64,000 bases of DNA from Dendrocalamus latiflorus (Eukaryota; Streptophyta; Magnoliopsida; Poales; Poaceae), in the NCBI GenBank assembly GCA_017311315.1, contig CM029638.1:5291783-5355782 (forward strand), read 5' to 3'. A program made the position numbers and the translations under genes. Every line of letters begins with the position of its first letter. The stretch's first letter is position 1. This document shows, in pieces, positions 33,353-45,024 of this stretch. A model generated the notes under the pieces. It saw nothing but the letters and a program-made list of their open reading frames with translations. It had not been told where the DNA came from and did not search any database.

Positions 33353-33942
33353 CAATGTTCCAAAAATCGGCTTGGGCACCCGCCGGGCGATGCGTAGGCG
33401 GTAGGCGGCCACCGGCCACCACGCCTTGGTCCCTCGGCAGGCTGCTAGGTGGCTGGTCAGCTAGGCAGTCAAAGGCAGGAAGAAGACAGTCCAGGGCGAA
33501 GGAAGTGGGCTCAGTGCGGTGGCTAGGTAGGCGTCCAAGTGGCGGTGCGGTGGCTAGGCGGATGCCAAAGAGATCTAGGCAAGCAAAAGCGGCGAGATAA
33601 AGGGGGGAAACGTTTACCTCACGTCCTCGCATCGCCTCCGCCTTCGAAAGTTCCCACACGTCGTCAAGCCACCGATGCCACCATTCACCCTCCACCTCGT
33701 CGGATTTGGTCGCCCGCAACACAGCACATACGTGTTCTCCCCTCCCATTCACCAATCTACTCCATCCCCGTCGTCCTCTCTTCTGCCGGTGGCGGTGAAG
33801 GCAAAATCCCAAGCAGGCACACAGGTGAGTGGCGAGAAGATGAGGATCTTTAGCCTGATATCTTCATTTTTAATTCAGTCGCCTAGGCCCCCTAGGCGCT
33901 AGGCCCCACCTCGTCACCCCCCTAGCGCCTTCTTGAACATTG
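33353..33942. mobile_element. hAT element, Tag1-like termini (CAATGTTC)
   Basis: A 590-bp GC-rich element with an exact 8-bp duplication, ACTTCATG at 33,345-33,352 and 33,943-33,950. The left end is CAATGTTCCAAAAATCGGC; the reverse complement of the right end is CAATGTTCAAGAAGGCGC. Arabidopsis Tag1 also starts CAATGTT. Several open frames lie inside on both strands, but none resembles a transposase. Subterminal sequence repeats CCTAGGCG and TAGGCGG words. A shorter relative lies at 52,833-52,969. Confidence 0.88.
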
Positions 33943-33950
33943 ACTTCATG

Positions 33951-35167
33951 TGGTCAACTCTTCAACCACTCGTGGTATAGCCATACACTTTTTTTATCCA
34001 ACCATATCAAAGGGCCTAGAGATATCTCTCTCGTTACGTTAGGATGGGCAAATTCCCTATCTGACCAGTCTTATTCCTTCGTATTTTTCATTGCATACCT
34101 GAAAGTTATCTTTATAACTACATAGTTATATAGTAGCGTTTGGTAACCCCTAAGTGTACTATCATACATATAGAATATAGAAAACTATGTTCATCTCAGA
34201 TACAAGAATTATACATCATCATTACTTGAGACCAACTGATAGTGCATATAAACATAACAATCTCATTAATGTCTCAAAGTGAGTTAATCTATCATCATGT
34301 TCTCTAACATGTGTCCTCACTATTGATATGATATCCTTATGGCCGATGAAATGTGGCCATCAATCAATATATGCGTTGATATATAAGTCACTAGTATCTT
34401 GACCAGTGACATCCGACAAGGGATGTTTTAGAATAATATCATACAATAAATAAAGAGTTTCACCAACAAGTCACATACTTACTAACATTTATAAATGATA
34501 ATTCATTCAACGAATATAATAACATTTATGCAATAAATCATAAACATATACACGATACAATCGTCTCCATGATTATCTCGGGGCATATCACTAACAGCAA
34601 AAACAAAATTTTCCATTTAAATTTTCTTGTAGTTTCTTTTTTCATATTTTACACTATGTTCAATTATTGCAGAATGACTTGTAGGGCTGTAAACCAGCCA
34701 AGCTAGATTGAGCTTAACCTGGCAAGCTTGAGCTCAGTAGAAGATCGAGCCAAGCTCAAGTGAGCTGATGTCGAGCTTTAAGCTGGGCTCGAGCTCGGCT
34801 CAAACAAAGTTCAAGCTCGCCTACTCCAAAGCAGAAAGGGTAGTTCAGACTTCAGAATTCTTACTCTTTACTTTGTTGTTATTGCTTCTTCACACATACG
34901 CGTAACAAAGAATTTACAGAACAATTGATGTCACTTCTCCAAATCATTCTTGGAGTTCAGGAAAAAACAAAAGCGAGAAATGAATCTAAACCATCTAGCC
35001 GAGCCGTCCTTATTGCCACGGAAAAAATGTAGGAAACTGAAACGACGACAGCTGATGGACAGCCAAAACATGAACGCCACCGAAATCAAATCACTCTTCT
35101 TAGGCACCCAGATGAAGCTCGTGATGCTTGAATAGTATGACTGACAGAGAAGCCCAGAAATTATCTA
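33951..35167. other. Spacer 3' of TL29, LTR-like and hAT-like debris
   Basis: Bases 34,140-34,620 resemble a copia-type LTR. They are AT-rich, mention TCACTAGTATC and end with GGGGCATATCACTAACAG, close to the usual end of such LTRs. From 34,682 (TAGGGCTGTAAACCAGCC) there is about 140 bp rich in GAGCTC/CAAGCTCG words, like the end of the element at 56,371, but no matching second end. The last 100-200 bp before 35,168 are likely TL29 3' UTR. Confidence 0.4.
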
Positions 35168-38100
35168 TCATAGTTTCAGTTTACCCAAGTCAATCTTTTG
35201 CTTAGGGTATGTGTAGGCTTCGTAGTTTATCTTCTGGCCAAGGGAGCTCAGCTTTGTGAGTGTGGTTATGAGGTCAACCTGTCATACCGAAGCACAATTT
35301 AACATTAGTAGAATATTTCATAGTTATCCTGCTGCATTGCCAGCATGTACAGTGATTGCAATCGATAAATCTTACCTCGTAGTCAGTTCTGGAGACCGTC
35401 TCACGACTACGTTGATACTTCTCGACCCATGGACGGCAATCTGGATCAGCTATCAGTCGTTCCTCTGTAGCAACTTGGTCAGGTCCGAGGAAGGCTGACA
35501 TCACAGCAAGCTGCAATAGAAGTCTTCTCGTGTTGATGAGATTGAATCACAGTTTTTGTAGTCCTATTGGACAAGTAATCAGTAACAAAGTTATTAAGCG
35601 ATCTGAAATAAGTAGTAACCTGACGAGGACCCAGCCCAACAGCATTGAACTTATCCTTCATTTCCTGTACAGAAGCTTTGCTCCACTGTGGTACCCTTCC
35701 CTCCGGATCAGGTTCTTGTGCGTCTGCTCTCCCAAATAGTTTGTCGAACAGACCCCACTACAGTGTTAGATACAAACATTACATCAACAAAAATACATAT
35801 CACATTGTATAATTGTATGGGGTGTGCTTGGGACCTTCAGTACATCTGTTTTAGGAAAGTTTACAAATCTTAAAGCAAAATAGTTAATATTTGGTGGGGC
35901 AAATATGCATTAACCTAAAAATAAATCAATATCAAAGACTTGCCCCCATTCAATATTCAAATATATATCCATATTAATCTTCGATTGGGTTTATTTATTA
36001 TGCTGGTACGAATTTACTCTCGTCTAATATTAACCATTTTGCTTTAAAATTCACAAACTTTTACAAAAGAGGTGTACAAGCAAGGCCCTGTTTAAGCTAC
36101 GGCCATACGGAGGAAAGGCTGAACAAACGCGGCCTTTTTTGACGCACGGGGTAACGAGGCATAGTGAATAGCATACCTGCCCATTTGAACCATATGCTGC
36201 GTATAGGGTTCTTCCCTTTTCTTCATTTCCACCACATTTGGCAATAGCCGTGTCAAGAAATGATTTCTTGAGTGCTGATTGTGCTGTTGCAAGTAAAAGT
36301 AAACTTCAATACTATATTCAGTAATAGCAAAAGTACAAAAGAGGTAGCTAGTAAAGATCATAATTCTGGTAAAATTATTCCCAGAGAGTCCAAAAACATC
36401 ACACCTGCAAATTGGATCAGATCTGCAAATGCAATAGGACCTCCCTTGGAGTAGGAATCAATCTCTTTTTTCGCATCAACTAACAGATCCAAAGCAGCAG
36501 AAAGTCCACTGTTTTCAGGTCTGCTTATTTCTGCACTTTATTATTTAATAATATATTTGATGGAACAACAAGGCCATACAACTTGTTAGACTGTCGTCTG
36601 CAGAGCATAGTTGCAGTCTTAAACATGTTAAATACACAAACGGAAGCTACTACCTTAGCCTGATTGATCCATTTGGACCTCCTGATTTTGTGGCCTGCAA
36701 AAGAATTATACAGCCAGGTCATTTCCAGGTATGCCATAAGGAGGCTCCTGGAGGTAACTACAGAAAGCCATGCAGAAACCAAACCTTTTCATATGTCATA
36801 GCATCGTTTAGTGCCAAGGTCAACAAAGATGGAATGAGCTCTGGCTTCGCCTTCAAAAGATTTTCAAAGTTCAGCCAACAAAAGATAGAGATAGGCGAAA
36901 GTAAAATACTCGGTATAAAGTACAAACTGCTATCAAATGAATAACGAGCTGAGTGTACATAATATGCAATCTCACATTTATGGCCGTTGAGAGGGTGCCT
37001 TTGATGCTTGCTGAAAAAACAACCGAAGGCGTCAATTATGATGGTAAGGAGCATATAGCATTCAAGGGAAAAAGAACGACCTGAGGTGACCTACATTGGA
37101 ACTCAGAGCGTTGTCTACGTTCAATCAGATCAGCTGCAGTAGCCACTCCTGTGAATCTGGTAGAGCCCTCAATTATCTCCTAACCCAAGACATAAAGCAA
37201 GTTCAGCGCCTCTGGATCAAAATTAACTGCACTTATGATCATCAGATTTGTTATCTGATGATGATGATGTTGTGGGGGTGCCCAACCCCTCAGGTCTTAG
37301 GATTGGTTAGTGGGTCATAGGGCAAACCCAATAGCACAGTGTCTTACGTATAAAGGAATGTACCATTTTACCTTTACCCTTTTGTGAGAGGTAGGATGAG
37401 ATTTTCTCATTATACTCCATTCATGTATATAAATCCCTAAAAGGGTAAGAGATGACCAGATCCACTCATTTTACTCATCAGCTCTCTCTCCCACCATTGG
37501 TTCTCTCTAGCTATTAATTCTATATCCCTAAGGGGAAAAGGTACCCAGTCTGAGATGAGATATCTGATATTGATGAACCCAGTCTGGCTCGGTTTCAGCT
37601 GGCTTCGGTTGGGAGAAAAAAGAAAAAAGGAGGCTCACCAGAATGTTGCTGTGTCAAACCTGCCTTGAAACAAATCCAGAAATAGGCAAAAGGGAAAGAA
37701 AAAAATCATGAAAGGACTTACATGGAATTGCAGATGTTTAGGGGGTCCTAAGAAAAGACTTATATGGAATTGTGGATGTTTAGGGATTCCTGAGAAAAGG
37801 AAGTTTCTAAAGGAAACAATCCTTGAATCTCATTTAGATTCCATTGGAATACAGGAAACCAAGAAACAGGATATTTCCCATGCTTGGTTACAAAGTATTT
37901 CCAATGGTCATAATTTCCATTGGGCCTGGTCTGCTTCTCAGGGCAGATCAGGAGGGATTTTAGCTGGGATTAGAATAGATAATATGGAAGTGTTGGAAAC
38001 ATATCAGGATAGATATTGGATGAGAATGCTTGTCTATAATAAAGAAGATAAGTTCAAGTGGAAGTTAATCATTGTGTATGGTGGCGGTGCTGCTCAAGAT

Positions 38101-40084
38101 GAAAGGAAAGCTGACTTTTTGACAAGTTTATCCCAATGTCTTCGTAGCACAAAGGATCCTGTCATGTTGGCAGGAGATTTTAATTTATTAAGGAAAGAAA
38201 GTGATAAAAATAAACCTGGTGGGTGCAATAAATGGAGTTTCCCTTTAATGCTATTTTAGAAAATGCAAATTTGAGAGAGAGAGAGAGAGAGTTTTGAATG
38301 GCAGAAAATTTACTTGGAGTAATGACCATGATTGCCCTACTTTTGAACTTCTAGATAGAGTTTTAATTTCACCAGATTGGGATGTTCATTTTCCACTGGT
38401 AAATGTTAAAGCTCTATCTAGAGTTCTGTCTGACCATGTTCCCCTAGTTATAGATATTGTAAGGATTCCAAAAAAGTCAAATCTATTTAGATTTGAACTT
38501 AGTTGGTTTCTCAGAGAGGACCTTGATGATGTTGTCACTTCTATTTGGACCAGCCAGGTTCCAGGGCGATCCAATCTAGAGTGTTAGGTGACGGATGGGA
38601 AAATGGGTGGAGGTCCAAAATTCTTGCTCCATGTTATCCTTGTCTGGGGAAGAAGACAAGGTAAGGTGTATGCTAACAAGTAATGTGGTTTTCACAGTGA
38701 GATCTTTTTATAAAGCCTTGATTTCAGGCGATTAGGTATCCTTTCAAATTCATTTGGAAGGTTAAAATTCCTTTGAAAATTAAGGGTTTTCTTTGGTTGC
38801 TACTAAAACAACGAATTTTGACAAAGGACAATTTAGCAAGAAGAGGTTGGGTTGGGGATAAATCTTGTCACTTTTGTGGTGCGCGGGAATCTATCTCTCA
38901 TCTTTTCCTTATATGTTCTTTGGCGAGATTTGTTTGGACAGTAGTTAGCTGTGCCATGGGATTGAATAATACACCAAATGATATTCAGTCTCTCTTTGGG
39001 AGTTGGTTAAATGGTTTTAAAGGGAAGCAGAGAAGGTTAGTTGTAGTAAGGTTGTGCGGCATTGTTATGGACTGTTTGGAAAACAAGGAACCTAGCTTGT
39101 TTTCAGAAGTCAAAGGGGATCCGGCTAAACTAATCTTCGCTTTATGTCATTGGATCCGACAATGGGCTTTACTGCAGAAGGAGGAAGACAAGGAGCTGTT
39201 CTTGCGGGCCGCCAATGTACTGGAACTGGCGGTGAACGAGATCGTCAGGGTTGGAAGAGGCTGGGCGCCGTTGGTTAGAAGGATTGAAGAAGGTGGCGTC
39301 GGCCCCGGGCACTGAGGAAGTTAGAGGAATGATGACAATGTTGATGAAATGCTCCTTTTGCTGTTGCCTTAATCCGTGTACTGGTTGTAATGCCTAGTAG
39401 GTTATGGCTGGCAAGCGAGAAAAGGAAGCAGATATTTTGCTCTTTAGTTTTCCTTTTTCCTGTTTCTTTTGGATGTTATGGTTGTAAGCAAGACCTTGTG
39501 CCGGTTTCCTTAATGAAAATCGGGGGCCAGCAAGTTAAATGTTCTCCGAATCATGCTGCATTTGTTTAGCCGTGTCGTGCGAATACAGGACTGCATTGTA
39601 TTATCGAAGAGAAACAACACAGAATTGCGTTGATCCTGAAGGAAGTAAGCGGAGCGGCTAGCACATACCAAGCCAATGGCGGCGGTGCCGAAGCAGCCCC
39701 CGACAAAATCCCTTCTACGGAATTGCAGGGGCCCTTCGTAAGCAGCAACAGCCTCAAAGCCCTCAGCTTTGCCCTGGCAGCACACTCGAACCTACACGGC
39801 GAAAGCAAGGATTAGACGGTCAATCAAAGAAGATTTGCGGGCTCGGGACACGTACGCGTGCATGTGCGCGCGCCGGGGATGAGGCGGACGAGGGAGGGAG
39901 GCCGCGGGAACCGAGCAGCGCGGGAGGCTGCACGGTGGAGAGAGATGTCGCTCCCGCCATCTCTCCTCTCCGCGCAAATAACGCTCGACCTGAGCGCTCT
40001 CACGGGCGGCTGGTGTGGCGCGTGTGGCACGACACGATGAGACGGCGAGGATAAGGCAGCGAATCGCGCCGCGGGCATGGCCAT
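35168..40084 (-). CDS. TL29: TL29, ascorbate-peroxidase-like thylakoid lumen protein (APX4-type)
   Basis: Associated with photosystem II on the lumen side; the family is reported to lack peroxidase activity. Eleven exons (high to low): 40,084-40,004 (least certain); 39,791-39,669; 37,179-37,095; 37,010-36,976; 36,850-36,785; 36,694-36,654; 36,535-36,405; 36,283-36,177; 35,757-35,620; 35,510-35,376; 35,278-35,168. They join to 350 codons, as in the Arabidopsis protein. A bipartite lumen signal is visible: an alanine/serine-rich start, then RRRDFVGGCFGTAAIG and VATAADL. Family blocks follow: RRQRSEFQ, KSGGPNGSIRL, KCGGNEEKGRTLY, QWGLFDKLFGRADA and MSAFLGPDQVATEERL, ending KIDLGKLKL. Where ascorbate peroxidases have LRLAWH, this reads LTLALN, so the distal Arg, Trp and His are absent. 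Intron 2 holds a LINE. A MITE begins 44 bp upstream of the start codon. No break in the frame. Confidence 0.9.
37690..39536 (+). mobile_element. LINE (L1-type) with internal deletion, in TL29 intron 2
   Basis: Oriented opposite to TL29. Part 1 (37,708-38,259) is an apurinic endonuclease: GIQETKKQD, GRSGGILAGI and the AGDFN box. After a frameshift at a (GA)n run near 38,275, part 2 (38,294-38,587) reads NGRKFTWSN, LDRVL and SDHVPLV. The reverse transcriptase should follow but is missing. After about 150 bp of broken frame, part 3 (about 38,740-39,315) gives IPLKIKGFLWLLLKQRILT and the zinc motif CHFCGARESISHLFLIC. The 3' end near 39,536 follows TTTCCTTAATGAAAATCGGG. The 5' limit is unclear and could extend to about 37,250. 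An in-frame 42-bp duplication sits at the start of the endonuclease (WNCRCLGGPKKR / WNCGCLGIPEKR). Confidence 0.85.
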
Positions 40085-40127
40085 TCCTGTCTCCACCACA
40101 CGTTGCTCGTGGCATATCACGGGCTTC

Positions 40128-40385
40128 GGGGCTGTTTAGTTGCTAGCAACACTTTGCCAACAAAAATTACCATATTTGTCTAAGTTAAAATGCACAAATT
40201 CTTTGCCACACCTTAGCAAGCCTAAGAGAATCTTACCACACTTTTTTGAGTCATTGACGCGTGAGACCTAGTTTACTGGAAGGGAATCTTATCATAACTG
40301 TGGCTGCAACCAAACAGCTCCTAAAGTTGATCAAACTTGCCTAACCTTAGACGTGATAAACTATGACTGACAACCAAACACCCCC
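40128..40385. mobile_element. MITE directly upstream of TL29
   Basis: 258 bp, left end GGGGCTGTTTAGTTGC. The reverse complement of the right end is GGGGGTGTTTGGTTGTC. A 3-bp duplication TTC lies on each side (40,125-40,127 and 40,386-40,388). Subterminal copies of AACCAAACAGCTCC strengthen the inverted-repeat call. Three-base duplications fit a PIF/Harbinger-mobilised element, although TTC is not the usual TTA/TAA. Confidence 0.7.
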
Positions 40386-40859
40386 TTCATCCCCCGCGAC
40401 ACGATGGCTTCCACGTTGTTCCCGAGCCACACAGTGGCAGAGAACGCCCTGACGGTGCATCGCACGGTATGCAACACATTGCCATGCATTGGCGTCATGG
40501 CTCGTGCAAGAACAAACGGTTGGGCAATTTGTGAAAATGAGCTCCTTAACACTTACCACGACGAAGCAAGTTGTCTGCTCACTACCAATCCATAAGCTGA
40601 CATTGATTTCTACTACGGCAGATAAAAAGGGAGGGGCGAACGAGGGAAACAGAATAGGGGACTTCAATACGTTTCATCGCGTTGAAATAGACACGACATA
40701 CATGTCGAAATGCGTTAACGTGGCAAGATTACACCGCAGCGAACACAACGGGGGGGCATTACTGATTTCTCATGTGGGAGGCTGGGAGCTGCTGCTGTAT
40801 CTACAGCAAGAGCGATGGCACCGCGACGCTTGTAGTAGAAGCGCCGAAGCGGCAACATG

Positions 40860-42806
40860 TCACCGCTGGTTCTCCCTCCGCTTCACATAGCGAGTACGAT
40901 CACTGTACCGGGGTCTATCTTGAGCTCTCTGAGGCACCGGCTCCACCCTTCTCTGCCTTTCTGGTGATCGTTGAACAATTTCTCCATTCACAAATAACTC
41001 AGCTGCAAAGAAAGACAAACATGAACACCCGAGACAAAACTATCGCATTTTGGAGTACTGTTCTTGATGAAAAAAGACAAGTACCCACAAGTATAGTATA
41101 TATAGTTCAGGTCTGAAAGCATCAGCCATGGTTGTACAAGTAAGAATTCAGGACACATATCAACGGGTTCAGGGTGGAACAAACCCTTAAATAGAAAGCC
41201 AAGCAAACTATGAGTGAAACATCAATCTTTCCAAATGGATTATTTGATCATTGGAACCTTAACACAGCATAATAATTCAATACATCCTGCTTCTACATAA
41301 GGTTTCCTCGTTTATTGTGATTATATTGGATCAAAGTGCGTGATGCACACTTCAATTGCTAAACTAGTAAATTGACAAGGGTTCATTAAGTAGCATCAAG
41401 TCAACTAGATAAGAATAATTGAAGGGAAATAGTCCCTTGGAATCAGATATCATAAATCCAGTTCTACTGCCAGGCAAATCATAAATCATAGCCTACCAAC
41501 AGTTAGAAAAAAAATTATCAGAACTCCACAAAACAAGGAAATACACAGCACATAAGTAATAAGCTTACCACCATAGTCCTTGTTCTCAGCATCAACATAG
41601 GAATCCGGAAGCACAAAAAGAACGCCTGGGAGCCCTGTTATATTAAAAACACAAACCACCGTTACAAAACACCAAACCAATATCGAACAGCAAATGATCT
41701 CTTTAGATTAACTACTGACATAAAACAGATGCACATGTGCAAAAATGCATATAGTTACAAAACACTAAAGCAGTATCTAACAGCAAATTATCTCTTTAGA
41801 TTAGCTATTGAACATTCAACAAATGTGTATATACCAATGCTTACAGTAGCACTTATCCACATAATGATGCTTCTAGAATCTAGATATCAACACATCATGT
41901 CTCTGATATAAACCAACAACAGCAAAAGTCACAGTAACAAACCACAACCCAATTCTCAAATAAAGTCTAGAAACAACGAGGTACTTGAACCCATTACAAA
42001 ACGGTCATAGATTACAATAGTTTGACACAATTCGGCCTCGCCACTAACATAGGACAGACCTAAGCCTGTTACAACTCGAATTTTTCTCAACATGTATGAA
42101 ATCCTTGGCATTCCTTAAACATTTTGTCCCACAATTAGCAAAAGCATGCATTATCAAGTTAATCAACCAAAAATCTGAACACTCTGTACATGAATTGAGA
42201 TTTAAAACCTAAGCTGATATCCAATTATCACAACGTGTGTCAAAAATATGGAAATAAATAACAATTCCTTGCTGAGTACCTTCCAGCTTGTTGGAGGTCT
42301 CCTCATCAATCTCGCAACCAAACCCGAAGTATCGCTCGCAGGACACGTTGTAGATCCTTTTCTTCGCCTCCTCCTCACTACACACCAGCACCCACCACAC
42401 AACCAAAATTAGTCTCATTCCGCGAAGCACCCGTGAGTTGGGTGGTTCGATTGAGTTATATGCGTACGAATTACCTCCCTACGACCTTGGCGAGGGTCTG
42501 GATGTAGCAGTCGATCATCTGCTGCTTGGTGGCGCCCTCGCCGCCGGGCTTGTCCATGACGATGAGCCAGTGCTCGTAGTCGCAGCCTGGGAACAGCGGC
42601 GCCATCTCCGTGGGAGCGCGGTCGCCGCCCTGCCCCGACCGCAGAGGCGAGTACGAGGAGTCGGGCCGCCGCGCCATGCAGCGGACGGCCCCAACGCCGC
42701 GGACGCGAGGCCGCACGGGGCGAGCGAAGGAGGACGGGAGGCGCCGCGACAGGAGAAGCGGCTGCGCCGGGCGAGCGGCGGCGACGGCTCGCGCTGCGGT
42801 GGGCAT
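40860..42806 (-). CDS. MORF2: MORF2, plastid multiple organellar RNA editing factor
   Basis: MORF/RIP proteins bind PPR editing factors and are needed for C-to-U editing; MORF2 acts in plastids. Four exons (high to low): 42,806-42,475; 42,377-42,280; 41,634-41,569; 41,002-40,860. They join to 212 residues with GT-AG borders. The first 60 residues are rich in Arg, Ala and Ser, a typical transit peptide. The MORF box then runs from about residue 75 to 165: PLFPGCDYEHWLIVMDKPGG, TKQQMIDCYIQTLAKV, IYNVSCERYFGFGCEIDEET, LEGLPGVLFVLPDSY and VDAENKDYG. The tail ELFVNGEIVQRSPERQRR and RYVKRRENQR is what I recall for MORF2 rather than MORF9. The ATG at 42,806 gives the family length; one upstream in-frame ATG at 42,947 is less likely. 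It shares a divergent upstream region with the V-ATPase G gene. Confidence 0.95.
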
Positions 42807-43815
42807 GGCGTGGGAAGAGGCAGCTGGCGACGGATAGGAGGTGGTGCTGAAGAGGCGAGGGGTTTGGAATTCGGATGGGGTTCTGATGGGAGAAGCCGAA
42901 GAGATATTTGCTGCTTGCGCTTGTCGCCTTTGCGGCGTTGGGCACATGGGCTCTGGTGTTACCGGGCTTTCGGAACCGATTAGGTCTCGACATATAATGG
43001 GCTACAAATTACTGGCCTACCACAACGCAACGAAAGGATTCTCCACTGCTCCCAACTCTTGAGGGGACCCGACCCGAGAGCAGGATAACTTTTCCCCATC
43101 GGATCCTTCTATTCTTCCAGGTGATTCGAGCCTTCCCCTCCTGCAGGTATGAACTTGATCCGTCTCTCCGCGGATTTCTCTTCTTCCAGGTTATTTTCCT
43201 GTTGCCATCGCGTTGCATCGACTTGGGAGGATCTGGGTAGGAACCCACTGAGATAGGGGAGGGGGCAGTTTCTTGATTTTATTCTGTTGGTTTCCGTTGT
43301 GCAGTTTGGACTTGGTAGCCGATCCGATCGATTTATAAGATCCAGAAAGGTGCATGAATTGCTAATTTGTTGGGTAGCTGGCCTATGTTTCTAGATCTTA
43401 TATAATCTGATCTGGATTTACAGTTTGAGGTTGAGGAGATGTCTAAGCTTATGAGGAATTGATTGTATAGATCCAAAGATTTTTATATTAAAGTAGCAGT
43501 ATTTTGTGTAGGGTAGATGCCCTAATTATTTTTCAACTCAAAGGTAGTTAGGACTTAGGACCGGGCAATTATTACTTACTAAGCCTCTTGGAGCAACATA
43601 TGCAGGGGATTATTCTTTCAGCTACCACGATTTGGATAATGACATATAATTCCCCATCTGACATAATGTTGTGATATAAGCTTCCCCACTTTTGTTTACT
43701 ATGAGTGTTGAGATGTGCCATACTTCGGGTGTTTTTACCTAGCCATCTAACCATGCTTTCATCTCGTTATGTTTTATAAGTTCTGAATTCTGATTCTTTA
43801 TCGAGCAGCCCGAAG
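42807..43815. promoter_or_regulatory. Divergent intergenic region between MORF2 and V-ATPase G
   Basis: About 1 kb separates the two start codons. The V-ATPase side probably includes a 5' UTR exon near 43,060-43,145 and a leader intron, since pyrimidine-rich and GT-rich stretches resemble splice borders there. Exact transcript starts cannot be seen. Confidence 0.45.
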
Positions 43816-45024
43816 ATGGACGCAAACAGGCGCCAAAGTGGAATTCAACAATTGCTGGCTGCAGAGCAAGAGGCTCAGCAAATTGTAAATGCGGCTAGGA
43901 CTGGTAATATTCACTTACGTTTGGCTTTTAAGTCATTACAAACCAATCATATCATTGGGGTGCAAGTACCTTTTGCATTTTACTATTTGTATTAGTTGAG
44001 TTCTGTTCTGTTGACTGAAAAGAACATTCTTTCTTGTGTTAGGATATGCCCATCAATGTTTATAGGGTTAGTCATGGTGTAGCAATATACATATTGTTCC
44101 ATTGTGAGCTGTAACGAAATCAGCATCTGGTTTATGGCATGGTCTTCAGCATACTGAACGTTCTTTACCCATAGTATAGTAGTTCCTTTGTTACTTGTTA
44201 GGGCATGTCATCTCACTCTAAAGTTAGATGGGAATATAGGACTTGTTCTTTTTTTGTTTCGGCTTATAACTTATGACTTTTGGGTTGTTCATGAGAGAAA
44301 ATACGGATTAACAGAAACGTGTGGTTTTAGCCGATATAAGTAAAGTGCTACAGTGTGTACTATAATCAACTTATAAACCCTACCATGAAAAGACACTTTG
44401 TTTGAAAGTTAGTTATTGTAGAAAAGCTGAAAAGTAACTTTTAGGAGCTGAAAAGAAGAGACACATATTGTTAAAAATCACAAATAGCAATCAGAGCCAT
44501 GAAAAAAAGGGTGAAAGCACTGTTTTTCCTTTCTTTGTCCAATTAGCAAAACGTGGTCCATTGCGAACCATTTACTGTAGAAATGTCTGTTTGAGCTTCT
44601 GTGGATATTATCAGCAACTATGGAGCTAAGAAGCAAAAGGATATATTTTCCTGTACTGAAAGTCTGCAGCGCAAGCTTACATGTTTTATGTGTTTGGCAG
44701 CTAAATCGGCAAGGCTTAGGCAAGCAAAAGAGGAGGCTGAGAGGGAAATAGCTGAATACCGTGCCCAGATGGAGGCTCAATTCCAGAGGAAGGTTGCAGA
44801 GGTACGTTTACCAACCCATCCTGCTTGTTTGTTCATAAGATTACAGGACCTCAGTTTTTCTATGTTCTTGTTGTTTCCAGAGTAGCGGTGACTCTGGTGC
44901 AAACGTCAAACGTCTTGAGCAAGAGACAGCGGCAAAAATTGAGCAACTCAAGCAGCAGGCTGCAAGTATCTCCCCAGAGGTGATCCAGATGCTTCTGAGG
45001 CATGTCACCACTGTGAAGAACTGA
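43816..45024 (+). CDS. V-type proton ATPase subunit G
   Basis: Subunit G forms part of the peripheral stalk joining the V1 and V0 sectors of the vacuolar proton pump. Three exons, 43,816-43,903, 44,701-44,801 and 44,881-45,024, join to 110 residues, the normal plant length. The product begins MDANRRQSGIQQLLAAEQEA and continues through QIVNAARTAKSARLRQAKEE, EIAEYRAQMEAQFQRKVAE and LEQETAAKIEQLKQQA. It ends in ISPEVIQMLLRHVTTVKN. It is one long charged coiled coil, as expected for the stalk. The start is the only in-frame ATG giving the conserved N-terminus. Intron 1 contains a family A MITE. Ubiquitous expression is likely but cannot be seen. Confidence 0.95.
44246..44462. mobile_element. MITE, family A, in V-ATPase G intron 1
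   Basis: Left end GACTTGTTCTTTTTTTG, right end AGCTGAAAAGAAGAGAC. The interior has the family words TGGTTTTAGCCGATATAAGT and AAGTTAGTTATTGTAGAAAA. Confidence 0.65.

Noticed and set aside
33348..33853. Frames of 81-154 codons on both strands as a possible hAT-encoded protein
   Set aside because: They lie inside the 590-bp element and show no transposase motif; the element is too short to encode one.
34682..34830. A second gene-carrying hAT element related to 56,371
   Set aside because: It has one plausible end and GAGCTC-rich sequence, but I found no second end or matching 8-bp duplication.
42438..42983. A 181-codon plus-strand frame opposite MORF2 exon 1
   Set aside because: Mirror of the GC-rich transit-peptide exon. 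The minus-strand MORF2 model is supported by family motifs and splice sites.
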